From Treponema sp. UBA7590 (GTDB taxonomy: Bacteria; Spirochaetota; Spirochaetia; Treponematales; Treponemataceae), in contig DLKK01000009.1 of assembly GCA_002478955.1 (NCBI GenBank), positions 11,105 through 17,676 on the forward strand: a stretch of DNA of 6,572 nt. The letters are read 5' to 3'. The notes under the pieces are model-generated. The model made no database searches. It saw only the letters and a program-made list of their open reading frames with translations, and was not told where the DNA came from. Positions within the stretch are counted from its first letter, which is position 1. Every line of letters begins with the position of its first letter. This document shows, piece by piece, positions 1 to 6,074 of the stretch. Both the position numbers and the translations under genes were made by a program.

Positions 1-62
1 TTTATTTCTTCAGAAAAAAAAATCAACATTTGGGCTGATAGATTTTTATTATGTGATTGCGC

Positions 63-68
63 TATACT
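63..68 (+). promoter_or_regulatory. Putative -10 element for the AEC permease gene
   Basis: TATACT matches the sigma-70 -10 consensus at five of six positions and lies eight bases before the ATG at 77. No good -35 hexamer sits 16-18 bp upstream, where the sequence is AT-rich, and there is no extended -10 TG. If the hexamer is used, transcription would start at about 75-77, at or next to the start codon. The identification rests on sequence match alone. Confidence 0.4.
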
Positions 69-76
69 GAATCATT

Positions 77-1018
77 ATGTATTTACTTGTTATTAAGCAG
101 CTTTTGATAATGTTTTTGATTGCGGCAAGCGGTTTTATTGTTACAAGACAATTTAAATTCGGCGAGCAGGAACAGCAGTTTGTTTCTAAGATTCTTATTT
201 ATTTTGTAAATCCGATTCTGGTTTTTAGCCGGTTTGACATGGAATTTGACAGCGAAAATCTTAGGAATTTTGGAATTGTCCTAGCTTTGGCGGTGATTAT
301 CCATTTTGTGATGGTTGCGATTGCACTTATTTTTTGCAGATCAAAATCTCCGGCTGAGAAGGAACTTGATCAGATTGACAAGCTTAATGTTGTTTTCACA
401 AACTGTGCTTTTATTGGAATTCCATTGATTGATGGAATTTTTCCGGGAACAAATGCGATTTTCTATCTTCTTCCGTTTATTGTGGTTTTCAATATTTTTC
501 TTTGGGTTTTTGGCTACGGAATTTTCTGTGGCAAGGTGAATGTGAAAAAACTCGTTTTGAATCCAAATATTATTGCGGTTGTGGCGGGATTCATTCTTTT
601 CTGCTGCCCGTTCAGGCTCCACGATATTATTTCTGTTCCGCTCCAGCAGATTTCTGGAATGAATACAGCGCTCGCAATGTTCCTTCTGGGAATGCTTTTT
701 GCAAATTTCCACGGATTCAATAAATCATATCTTTGGCATATTGTGAAACTTTGTATTCTTCGGTTTGTTGTGGTTCTTGTATTTGTTTTTGCGATTGTTT
801 TTGCCGCGTCAAGAATTTTCAGCGGTATTCAGGATATCCGGTTGATGTGCTACGTGACTTACATTGCGGCGTTGTGTCCGGTTGCGATGAGCGTTTCTAG
901 TTTTGCGGTACTTTTTGACAAGGATGAATCTTATGCAGGCCTTAGCGTTCTTGCAACTTCATTGTTTTGCGTTGTTTCGTTGCCGTTAAGCGTTGCTCTT
1001 GCGGAGTGTTTTTTCTAG
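77..1018 (+). CDS. AEC (auxin efflux carrier) family permease
   Basis: A 313-residue integral inner-membrane protein, probably a secondary carrier exporting or importing a small organic anion. Bacterial members include malate and malonate carriers, but the substrate cannot be told from sequence. About ten hydrophobic segments are visible, roughly at residues 4-22, 36-53, 65-87, 103-121, 127-150, 157-177, 187-211, 220-247, 259-280 and 289-312. The family's two-halved pattern is clear: an Asn-Pro in the second segment (YFVNPILVFS), a second Asn-Pro opening the second half (LNPNIIAVVAGF), the ALAMFLLGMLFA stretch, and a C-terminal part with AALCPVAMS followed by a serine/threonine-containing helix ending SLPLSVAL. 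Length is normal for the family. The ATG at 77 is favoured because an in-frame TGA lies at 68-70 and the protein opens with the family's usual first helix. No Shine-Dalgarno precedes it. The neighbour pepF has its own putative promoter, so the two need not be functionally linked. Confidence 0.88.
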   Translation: MYLLVIKQLLIMFLIAASGFIVTRQFKFGEQEQQFVSKILIYFVNPILVFSRFDMEFDSENLRNFGIVLALAVIIHFVMVAIALIFCRSKSPAEKELDQIDKLNVVFTNCAFIGIPLIDGIFPGTNAIFYLLPFIVVFNIFLWVFGYGIFCGKVNVKKLVLNPNIIAVVAGFILFCCPFRLHDIISVPLQQISGMNTALAMFLLGMLFANFHGFNKSYLWHIVKLCILRFVVVLVFVFAIVFAASRIFSGIQDIRLMCYVTYIAALCPVAMSVSSFAVLFDKDESYAGLSVLATSLFCVVSLPLSVALAECFF

Positions 1019-1044
1019 ACTGGAAAATTGTCTGAATTCTATGT

Positions 1045-1073
1045 TCGACCATTGAAAAGAAATAAGGTATAAT
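1045..1073 (+). promoter_or_regulatory. Putative sigma-70 promoter of pepF (possibly leaderless)
   Basis: A perfect -10 hexamer TATAAT (1068-1073) lies 17 bp downstream of TCGACC (1045-1050), which matches TTGACA at four of six positions. The -10 ends only six bases before the pepF ATG at 1080, so the predicted transcription start falls on or next to the start codon. This was identified by reading the sequence; no transcript data are available. Confidence 0.6.
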
Positions 1074-1079
1074 TTTTGT

Positions 1080-2879
1080 ATGAGTAATAAAATTCCAAAA
1101 CGTTCAGAAGTCCCTGCGGCAGACAAATGGGACTTGTCTTCTATCTATAAATCAAATGAGGAATGGGAATCGGCTTTAAAAGAACTTCCTGCGCTTGCGG
1201 AAAAAGTTCTTCAATTTAAAGGAAAGCTTGGTTCAGATTCAAAAACGTTGCTTGCGGCATTAAAATCTTTGGAGCAGGCAGAACTCAAGCTGGAAACGGT
1301 TTATCACTACGCAAGTCTTCAGCATGAGGCCGATGAGGATGACAGTGAGGCAACTGACCGGGAAGGCCGTGCGATGATGGCTTACACAAAACTTCAGTCG
1401 GATTTAAGTTTTATGGATCCTGAATTGCTTTCGATTCCAGAAGAGACTTTAAGGTCTTGGATTTCCGGACCAGAATTCAAAGATTATAAAATTTATGTTG
1501 AAAAACTTTTGCATTTCAATAAGTATACTTTAAGCGAAAAAGAGGAAAGAATTCTTTCACTTCAGGCACAACCGGCTGAAACTGCGTATAATGCCTTCAG
1601 TGTCCTTGAAAATGTTGATTTGAACAAACAATTTGGCACAATAAACGTAAACGGCGAAGAAATGCCTTTGACGCAGACAACTTTTACAGCATTGCTGAAA
1701 AATCAGGACAGAAAAGTCCGCGAGACAACTTACAAGCAGTTTTACAAAAAGTTTGAGGATTTTCAGAATGTAATTTCCGCGTTGTACGCCGGTAACGTAA
1801 ATCAGGATGTTTTCCGTGTCCGCGCACGAGGTTTTGATTCCAGTTTGCAGGCGGCTTTGTACGGAAATAAAGTTCCTCTCAGTGTTTACCATAATTTGAT
1901 AGATTGTGTCCACAAAAATCTTTCTACTTTGCACGAATATTATTCATTGCGGAAAAAAATTATGGGGCTGGATGAGCTTCGTCATTATGATGTTTACGTT
2001 CCTCTTGTAAAATCTGTAAAAATGCATCACAGCTACGATGAGGCTGTTGAAATTGTGCGTAATGCGCTTTCTCCTTTGGGAAAAGAGTACACGGATCGCC
2101 TTTGTGAAGGATTGAAGAACGGCTGGGTTGACCGTTATGAGAATGTTGGAAAACGAAGCGGTGCATTTTCTAGCGGTTCGTATATTGGAAATCCGTACAT
2201 TCTTCTGAATTATGATGAAAATGATATCCGCGATGTGTTCACAATGGCTCACGAAGGTGGTCATTCAATGCACAGCTGGTATTCTATTCACAATAATCCG
2301 TTCCTTTCTTATGATTACACAATTTTTGAGGCGGAAGTTGCTTCAACATTCAATGAAGAGCTTGTGTTTGAATATCTTTTGAAAAATGCTAAAACAGAAG
2401 ATGAAAAGAAGTATTTTCTTGCAATGCGCGCTGATGATATTCTTGCAACTTTGCACCGGCAGACAATGTTTGCGGAGTTTGAGCTAAAGACTCATGAATT
2501 TGTTGAAAATGGAAAACCGCTTACGGCAAAACTTTTGCGCAAAACTTACCGGGAACTTCTGGAATTATATTTTGGTCCGGAAATGCATTTTGAAGAAAAC
2601 AGTGACATGGAAGGTTTGCGGATTCCGCATTTTTATAATGCATTCTATGTTTATAAATATGCAACCGGAATTTCAGCTGCGTTGGCGCTGGCGAAACGAG
2701 TAACATCTGGTGGAGAAAAAGAGCGGGAAGATTACTTTAAATTCTTGAAATCAGGTGGAAGCCGCTATCCGATTGAAAGCCTGCGGGTTGCCGGCGTTGA
2801 TATGGAAAGCCCAGCTCCTGTTCAGGCGGCCTGTGATACATTCAAAGAAATTGTTGAAGAGTTGAAGAGACTATTCTAA
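1080..2879 (+). CDS. pepF: Oligoendopeptidase F (M3 family zinc metallopeptidase)
   Basis: A 599-residue cytoplasmic peptidase that cleaves short oligopeptides internally, recycling peptides from transport or protein turnover. The zinc site is intact: HEGGH at residues 391-395, with His391 and His395 as zinc ligands and Glu392 as catalytic base. The third ligand is probably Glu419 in the FEAEVAST motif, 28 residues after the first His, as expected for M3 enzymes. The substrate-side motif HFYNAFYVYKYATG (517-530), rich in His and Tyr, is typical of PepF. The N-terminus (KWDLSSIYKSNEEW) is also characteristic, and the first ~200 residues form the helical N-terminal domain. Length matches the family's usual ~600. 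No signal peptide is present. The start is well fixed: upstream in frame there is a TGA at 1053-1055 and no ATG, GTG or TTG before 1080. There is no SD at a workable distance; the nearest purine run, AAGG at 1064-1067, is 12 bases away. A strong terminator follows directly. Confidence 0.96.
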   Translation: MSNKIPKRSEVPAADKWDLSSIYKSNEEWESALKELPALAEKVLQFKGKLGSDSKTLLAALKSLEQAELKLETVYHYASLQHEADEDDSEATDREGRAMMAYTKLQSDLSFMDPELLSIPEETLRSWISGPEFKDYKIYVEKLLHFNKYTLSEKEERILSLQAQPAETAYNAFSVLENVDLNKQFGTINVNGEEMPLTQTTFTALLKNQDRKVRETTYKQFYKKFEDFQNVISALYAGNVNQDVFRVRARGFDSSLQAALYGNKVPLSVYHNLIDCVHKNLSTLHEYYSLRKKIMGLDELRHYDVYVPLVKSVKMHHSYDEAVEIVRNALSPLGKEYTDRLCEGLKNGWVDRYENVGKRSGAFSSGSYIGNPYILLNYDENDIRDVFTMAHEGGHSMHSWYSIHNNPFLSYDYTIFEAEVASTFNEELVFEYLLKNAKTEDEKKYFLAMRADDILATLHRQTMFAEFELKTHEFVENGKPLTAKLLRKTYRELLELYFGPEMHFEENSDMEGLRIPHFYNAFYVYKYATGISAALALAKRVTSGGEKEREDYFKFLKSGGSRYPIESLRVAGVDMESPAPVQAACDTFKEIVEELKRLF

Positions 2880-2880
2880 T

Positions 2881-2929
2881 AAAAAAAGGTTTCTGCGTTA
2901 TGAATTATTTCGGCAGAAACCTTTTTTTT
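2881..2929. terminator. Bidirectional rho-independent terminator
   Basis: A hairpin with a 9-bp perfect stem, GGTTTCTGC (2888-2896) pairing with GCAGAAACC (2913-2921), and a 16-base loop. It is flanked by seven A's on the left (2881-2887) and eight T's on the right (2922-2929), which can extend the stem. Read rightward it ends pepF two bases after the stop codon. Read leftward the A-tract becomes a U-tract, ending the lipoprotein/LysM operon whose stop is at 2940. Its position between two converging genes fits a shared two-way terminator. Confidence 0.92.
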
Positions 2930-2939
2930 CGGTCATTTT

Positions 2940-3632
2940 TTATTTTGTTCCGTAAGCTTCGTATTTTTTGGAAGGTGAGTATGTTCCTTCCCGATATTCG
3001 CCTGTCAAACTAGGAATTTTCATTTTCATTCCCGGCATGATAAGATTCGGGTTGTTTGGCTGAGGAATATTATTCTTGTTTTCCTGATAAAGGTTTTCCC
3101 AAAGAAGCGGATTGTTGTAAACATAAGGGCGTCCAGATATATTCCAGAAGCAGTCCTTTGTCTCAGTCCAAGGGCGAACGATATAATATTCAGGAAGAGG
3201 GGTTACTTCATAAACTCCGTCCAAGGCGGCAATTGCCTGCTTTGCATAATCCTGGGAAGCTGCATAATCTTCTTTTCCGAATGCGGATTCAGCATTTCCG
3301 TAAGCTTCCTTTGCAGCGGTATAGGCCATCGGGAAGGTTCGTTCACAACCGATTCCTTCTGCCCATTTTATTTTGTTTTCTGCAAGTTTTAGCTGTTGTT
3401 CAGCGTTGTATCGAGCCATCATCGAATCGATATACGCCTGTGAAAGCGCTGCATTTTCTGCGGCTTTTTTTGAATATTCAACTGCATCATCGTATTGACC
3501 TGCGTCAAAGGCGATGTTTGCTTTTTTTGAATATTCGTCTGCAAGTTTCTGATATGTATTGTTTTTGTAGCTAACAGCAAAAATTGAAGTGGCTGCAATC
3601 AAAAATGCTGCGGCAGCAATAAGTTTTTTCAT
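2940..3632 (-). CDS. Secreted helical-repeat protein with C-terminal LysM-like domain
   Basis: A 230-residue exported protein of unknown specific role. Residues 1-19 form a signal peptide (MKK, hydrophobic Ala/Ile/Leu core, probable cleavage after SIFA) with no lipobox Cys, so it should be released into the periplasm. Residues ~27-137 are Ala/Tyr/Lys-rich helix with two TPR-like units, around AFDAGQYDDAVEYSKKAAEN (41-60) and AFGKEDYAASQDYAKQAIAA (117-136). Residues ~149-207 look like a divergent LysM domain: opening YIV, central NPLLWENLYQENKNNI, then NLIMPGMKMKIP, matching the family's W..IY..N...I....I.PG..L.IP pattern. LysM domains usually bind peptidoglycan. The ATG overlaps the upstream lipoprotein stop (TAATG), with a strong SD seven bases before it, so the two are translated together. 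The inferred role is envelope or cell-wall organisation beside the lipoprotein. The LysM call is by pattern only; the repeat region could be plain coiled coil. Confidence 0.82.
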   Translation of the reverse strand: MKKLIAAAAFLIAATSIFAVSYKNNTYQKLADEYSKKANIAFDAGQYDDAVEYSKKAAENAALSQAYIDSMMARYNAEQQLKLAENKIKWAEGIGCERTFPMAYTAAKEAYGNAESAFGKEDYAASQDYAKQAIAALDGVYEVTPLPEYYIVRPWTETKDCFWNISGRPYVYNNPLLWENLYQENKNNIPQPNNPNLIMPGMKMKIPSLTGEYREGTYSPSKKYEAYGTK

Positions 3633-4714
3633 TATTTTGCCTCCGATGATGATACTGCTTCGTTGATAGAATCAGCTGCGTCTTTTATAAGTCCTTCAAG
3701 TGATGAATCGTTCCCCTTGAATTCCTCGACATCAAAATCTTCAATTTCTTCTGGAATTTCAGCTTCCTGTGATTCTGGAGCGGCATAAGAGTCCGCTTCA
3801 AGAAGAACTGCATCTTCCGGCTCGATTCCTTCAATATTTTCGCCTTCCAAAGGTTTTTCCTGGTCAGCTTTTGTTGCGTAATTTGCGGCAGCCTCAACTT
3901 TTGCCTTGGCTTCTTCTATTGCCTTTTGCGCTTCGGCACGTTTTTCAGCGACTTTTTCTGCGATTGAGGTAAACTGTTCTGTTGATTTTAAATAGTGTGT
4001 GTAAGCTGACTCTGCGTTCTGCATCGCGTAATTCTGGTCACCAGACTTGAATTCTTCCGCCGCCTTTGTGTATTCAGCTTTTGCGGAGACAGCAGCTTTT
4101 ACCGCGTCTGCATCCTTTTTTGCCTTGAATGCGTTTACTCGTGCCTCTTTTGCAAGCTGCTTGTAGGCTTTGTTCAAGACATTTATAAATTTTCCGTTTG
4201 CCATGTTAGCCTTGTCAAGCATTAAGGTTCCAAGCAGGTTTGTAGAGTTGTTCAGATTTTCAAAATCAGAAAGCGCTGTGCATCCATCGTTGTAAGAAGT
4301 CTCATCATAAGAGATAAGCTCGTTGTCTTCAATCTTCTTCTTGTTTTCCAGGGCTTTTGAATATGCAGTAAGCGCCTGGTATCTTTTTTCAACATCGCCA
4401 AGCGGAACAGAAATATCCAAGCCTGAATCCGACTGAGTCTTTAAGGTGTTGTAAAGCGCATCTGCCGCATTGAACTGTTCCTGCGCGATTTTATCAGCGC
4501 CAACTTCCAAAGCCGCGTTTCTTGCTGCTTCTGTTTTTTCAAGTGCGGAAGAATTGTCAACATTTGTTGCTTCTTCAACTTTGTCCTCAACTTCATTTAC
4601 CTTGTCTTCTATGGTAGATGTTGTTGTATCTTCTGTTTTTGGTGTTGAGCCGCAGGATGTAAGGGCGAAGGTAAAAACTGCTGCGAGCAAAACCGGTAAA
4701 ATGATTTTTTTCAA
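3632..4714 (-). CDS. Ala-rich coiled-coil lipoprotein, function unknown
   Basis: A 360-residue predicted lipoprotein. The N-terminus has MKK, a hydrophobic core and the lipobox LTSC, so processing should expose lipidated Cys21, followed by a Thr/Ser/Glu-rich linker (about 22-55). Residues ~55-285 are almost wholly helical and rich in Ala, Glu and Lys, with repeat-like units such as EEFKSGDQNYAMQNAESAYT and a charged coiled coil (AEKRAEAQKAIEEAKAKVEA). The last ~70 residues are very acidic and low in complexity (EIPEEIEDFDVEEF). I recognise no enzymatic motif. The helical units resemble those of the next gene and, loosely, TPR or DUF4398-like repeats of envelope proteins. The start is TTG at 4714: it is the only start that gives MKK plus a complete signal peptide, and GGAGG lies 10 bases upstream. 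It is first in a two-gene operon with the LysM-like protein, so it probably acts in the periplasm as a membrane-anchored partner. Signal and lipobox are clear; the role is unknown. Confidence 0.85.
   Translation of the reverse strand: MKKIILPVLLAAVFTFALTSCGSTPKTEDTTTSTIEDKVNEVEDKVEEATNVDNSSALEKTEAARNAALEVGADKIAQEQFNAADALYNTLKTQSDSGLDISVPLGDVEKRYQALTAYSKALENKKKIEDNELISYDETSYNDGCTALSDFENLNNSTNLLGTLMLDKANMANGKFINVLNKAYKQLAKEARVNAFKAKKDADAVKAAVSAKAEYTKAAEEFKSGDQNYAMQNAESAYTHYLKSTEQFTSIAEKVAEKRAEAQKAIEEAKAKVEAAANYATKADQEKPLEGENIEGIEPEDAVLLEADSYAAPESQEAEIPEEIEDFDVEEFKGNDSSLEGLIKDAADSINEAVSSSEAK
3640..3644 (-). promoter_or_regulatory. Shine-Dalgarno of the LysM-like gene
   Basis: On the - strand GGAGG lies inside the last codons of the lipoprotein gene, seven bases before the ATG at 3632. 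With the TAATG stop/start overlap it fixes the downstream start and implies coupled translation. Confidence 0.85.
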
Positions 4715-4724
4715 AGTGAATAAA

Positions 4725-4729
4725 CCTCC
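4725..4729 (-). promoter_or_regulatory. Shine-Dalgarno of the lipoprotein gene (TTG start)
   Basis: GGAGG on the - strand lies 10 bases before the TTG at 4714, a slightly long spacing. It supports initiation at this rare start codon, since no ATG or GTG in frame would keep the signal peptide intact. Confidence 0.7.
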
Positions 4730-4744
4730 ATTTTTAATGCTTAT

Positions 4745-4773
4745 ATTTTACAATAACTTTAGTTCCTTCGCAA
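4745..4773 (-). promoter_or_regulatory. Putative sigma-70 promoter of the lipoprotein/LysM operon
   Basis: On the - strand TTGCGA (4773-4768) is followed by exactly 17 bp and TAAAAT (4750-4745). The -35 matches the consensus at four of six positions and the -10 at five of six. The predicted start near 4738 gives a leader of about 24 bases containing the GGAGG. The -35 lies on the same bases as the -35 of the divergent + strand promoter. Confidence 0.55.
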
Positions 4774-4796
4774 TATTTTAGATTTTATGGTAAAAT
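4767..4796 (+). promoter_or_regulatory. Putative extended -10 promoter of the PC4-like gene
   Basis: TGGTAAAAT (4788-4796) reads as an extended -10: TG, one base, then TAAAAT. TTCGCA (4767-4772), 18 bp upstream of the hexamer, matches the -35 consensus at four of six positions. A start near 4803 would give a leader of about 30 bases carrying the AGGAG SD. The -35 is weak, so the extended -10 would carry most of the recognition. Confidence 0.5.
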
Positions 4797-4821
4797 TATA
4801 AATGCAGAATTTTTTAGTTTT

Positions 4822-4826
4822 AGGAG
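4822..4826 (+). promoter_or_regulatory. Shine-Dalgarno of the PC4-like gene
   Basis: AGGAG lies six bases before the ATG at 4833, an optimal spacing. This settles the start of a short gene that might otherwise be doubted. Confidence 0.85.
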
Positions 4827-4832
4827 ATTTTT

Positions 4833-5054
4833 ATGGCAGATGATTTTTCTTTTGAGATAATTGAAAAAATTGGCGTTCTTTCAACTAGTAAAACAGGCTG
4901 GACACTTGAATTGAATAAAGTGAGCTGGGGCGGACGTCCTGCAAAATATGATATTAGAAGCTGGGCGCCAGAGCATGCAAAAATGGGAAAGGGAGTTACT
5001 TTGAACGATGAGGAATTAAAGTCGCTGAAAAAGCTTATTGAAAATATTGAATAA
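4833..5054 (+). CDS. PC4/YdbC-type single-stranded-DNA-binding protein
   Basis: A complete 73-residue protein of the bacterial YdbC branch of the PC4 (transcriptional coactivator p15) family. PC4-fold proteins form dimers whose curved beta-sheets bind single-stranded DNA; the Lactococcus lactis YdbC structure is the bacterial precedent. The sequence shows the expected N-terminal strands (FEIIEKIGVLS, then GWTLELNKVSW with Trp23 and Trp32), the signature GGRPAKYDIRSWAPEHAKMG (33-52), GKGVTL (52-57), and a C-terminal helix (about 58-72) that would form the dimer interface. Length is typical. A strong SD and an upstream promoter support a real, independently expressed gene. It converges on holA with only two bases between the stop codons. 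The neighbouring lexA and holA fit a role in DNA repair, replication or transcription, but its physiological role in bacteria is poorly defined. Confidence 0.9.
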   Translation: MADDFSFEIIEKIGVLSTSKTGWTLELNKVSWGGRPAKYDIRSWAPEHAKMGKGVTLNDEELKSLKKLIENIE

Positions 5055-5056
5055 TT

Positions 5057-6073
5057 CTATTTGTTTGAAAAATCATAGGAAGCACAGGTTGCGCCTTTTT
5101 TCACAATAATTTCATAAATAAGTTTCTGCAGGATTGTATCTTCCAAAAGAGTTCCTGATGAGCGGATTTCCATGTCTGAAGTCGCTAAATCAGCAAGAAT
5201 TGCGGTTGTTTGCCCGGAAGTCCAATGATTTGCCGCTTTTGAATATTGCGTTTTCAGTTTTTTGCTGGCGAATCCGTTTATCTTCAAGTTAAAGTCGTCA
5301 TTTTGACCTTGAACGCGTAGTTTGTGCCACAAAAGAAGTTTTCTGAAGCACGAAGTAAGCCCGGCGATAATCATTACAGAGGAATTTTCTTTTGAAAGCC
5401 TGATTTTTTGCAGAATATCAAGCGATTTTTCAAGGCGCTTTTCTTGCTCTGGAATTCCTTCTGCCATTGCCTCAAAAAGGGTGAATGCGTTTTCTTCACG
5501 TGAATGGGAAAGAACAGAATCAACATCTTTTGCGGTGATTTGCGTTCCTTTTGGAAAAAGAATAAAGAATCGGGAACACTCGTTTTTCAGCGCTTCGGTG
5601 TTGTTTTCTATCATTTCCAGAATGTCTTCAGCGGCTTCTTCCTTGATAGAATATCCGTTTTTCCTGAAAAAATTCTGAATCCACGGAACTTTCTGGTTTT
5701 CAAACATTTCCCAGAAAATTTTTTTGTTTGCTGCAGGAATAGATTTTTCAATTTTTGTGTCTATTGAAATTTCGTCGCTTGTAAGAATCAGCACATTTGA
5801 TTCCGATGTTGAGCTGGAAATCCATTTTGTGATAGTTTCAATGTCTTCCTTTTTTTTGAGTATTTCAGCATTTTTTACGGTTACACAGACTGCGTTGGCA
5901 AAAAGAGACTCGTTTTCTAGAATTCCCATAAAATCTTTTACGGGCGTTTCAGAGGCATAATAACTGTACTCTTCTATTTCGCCGAATTTCTTTTTTAATG
6001 CGGTTCGTATATTCTGGACCGCATCATTTTTTTCGCCGTTTTCAGGGCCTGTGTAAAGGTAAACTGCTGCCAT
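5057..6073 (-). CDS. holA: DNA polymerase III subunit delta
   Basis: A 338-residue clamp-loader subunit, the wrench that opens the beta sliding clamp within the delta/gamma-tau/delta-prime complex at the replication fork. The diagnostic stretches are present: the N-terminal VYLYTGPENGEKND (4-17), where AAA+ relatives have a P-loop but delta has none; the clamp-contacting region ENESLFANAVCVTVKNAEIL (53-72); LILTSDE (95-101); the linker KIFWEMFENQKVPWIQNFFR (118-137); NNTEALKNECSRFFILFP (157-174); and ITAKDVDSVLSHSREENAFTLFEAM (179-203), which leads into the C-terminal collar domain ending in TSDMEIRSSGTLLEDTILQKL (298-318). Length is as expected for the family. The ATG at 6073 lies one base past the lexA stop, with no good SD, so translation probably depends on ribosomes finishing lexA. 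The 3' end nearly touches the converging PC4-like gene. Confidence 0.92.
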   Translation of the reverse strand: MAAVYLYTGPENGEKNDAVQNIRTALKKKFGEIEEYSYYASETPVKDFMGILENESLFANAVCVTVKNAEILKKKEDIETITKWISSSTSESNVLILTSDEISIDTKIEKSIPAANKKIFWEMFENQKVPWIQNFFRKNGYSIKEEAAEDILEMIENNTEALKNECSRFFILFPKGTQITAKDVDSVLSHSREENAFTLFEAMAEGIPEQEKRLEKSLDILQKIRLSKENSSVMIIAGLTSCFRKLLLWHKLRVQGQNDDFNLKINGFASKKLKTQYSKAANHWTSGQTTAILADLATSDMEIRSSGTLLEDTILQKLIYEIIVKKGATCASYDFSNK

Positions 6074-6074
6074 A

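Noticed and set aside
1..29. Possible start of a divergent - strand gene (ATG at 29, frame open to the left edge)
   Set aside because: Only nine codons are visible, with no SD and a T-rich low-complexity frame; this is too little to support a gene.
341..712. 123-residue open frame on the - strand inside the AEC gene
   Set aside because: It lies wholly inside a well-supported membrane protein gene, has an Asn/Lys/Arg-rich composition typical of an antisense shadow, and shows no recognisable motif.
1016..1034. Weak hairpin AGAC...GTCT after the AEC stop as a terminator
   Set aside because: A 4-bp stem without a T-tract is too weak; AEC transcription may run on into pepF.
1043..1047. GTTCG in the pepF promoter as a LexA (SOS) half-site
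   Set aside because: Only one half of the Bacillus-type CGAAC-N4-GTTCG site is present and the binding site of this LexA is unknown, so this is not evidence of SOS control.
1557..2264. - strand frames inside pepF
   Set aside because: They overlap the conserved catalytic region of pepF and have no family features.
3056..3574. 172-residue + strand frame opposite the LysM-like gene
   Set aside because: It is Arg/Leu/Gln-rich, as expected for the antisense of a Lys/Glu/Ala-coding region, and the opposite strand has a signal peptide, LysM pattern and strong SD.
5322..5960. Three overlapping + strand frames opposite holA
   Set aside because: They are Phe/Ser-rich antisense shadows of a confidently identified delta subunit; no promoter or SD was seen.
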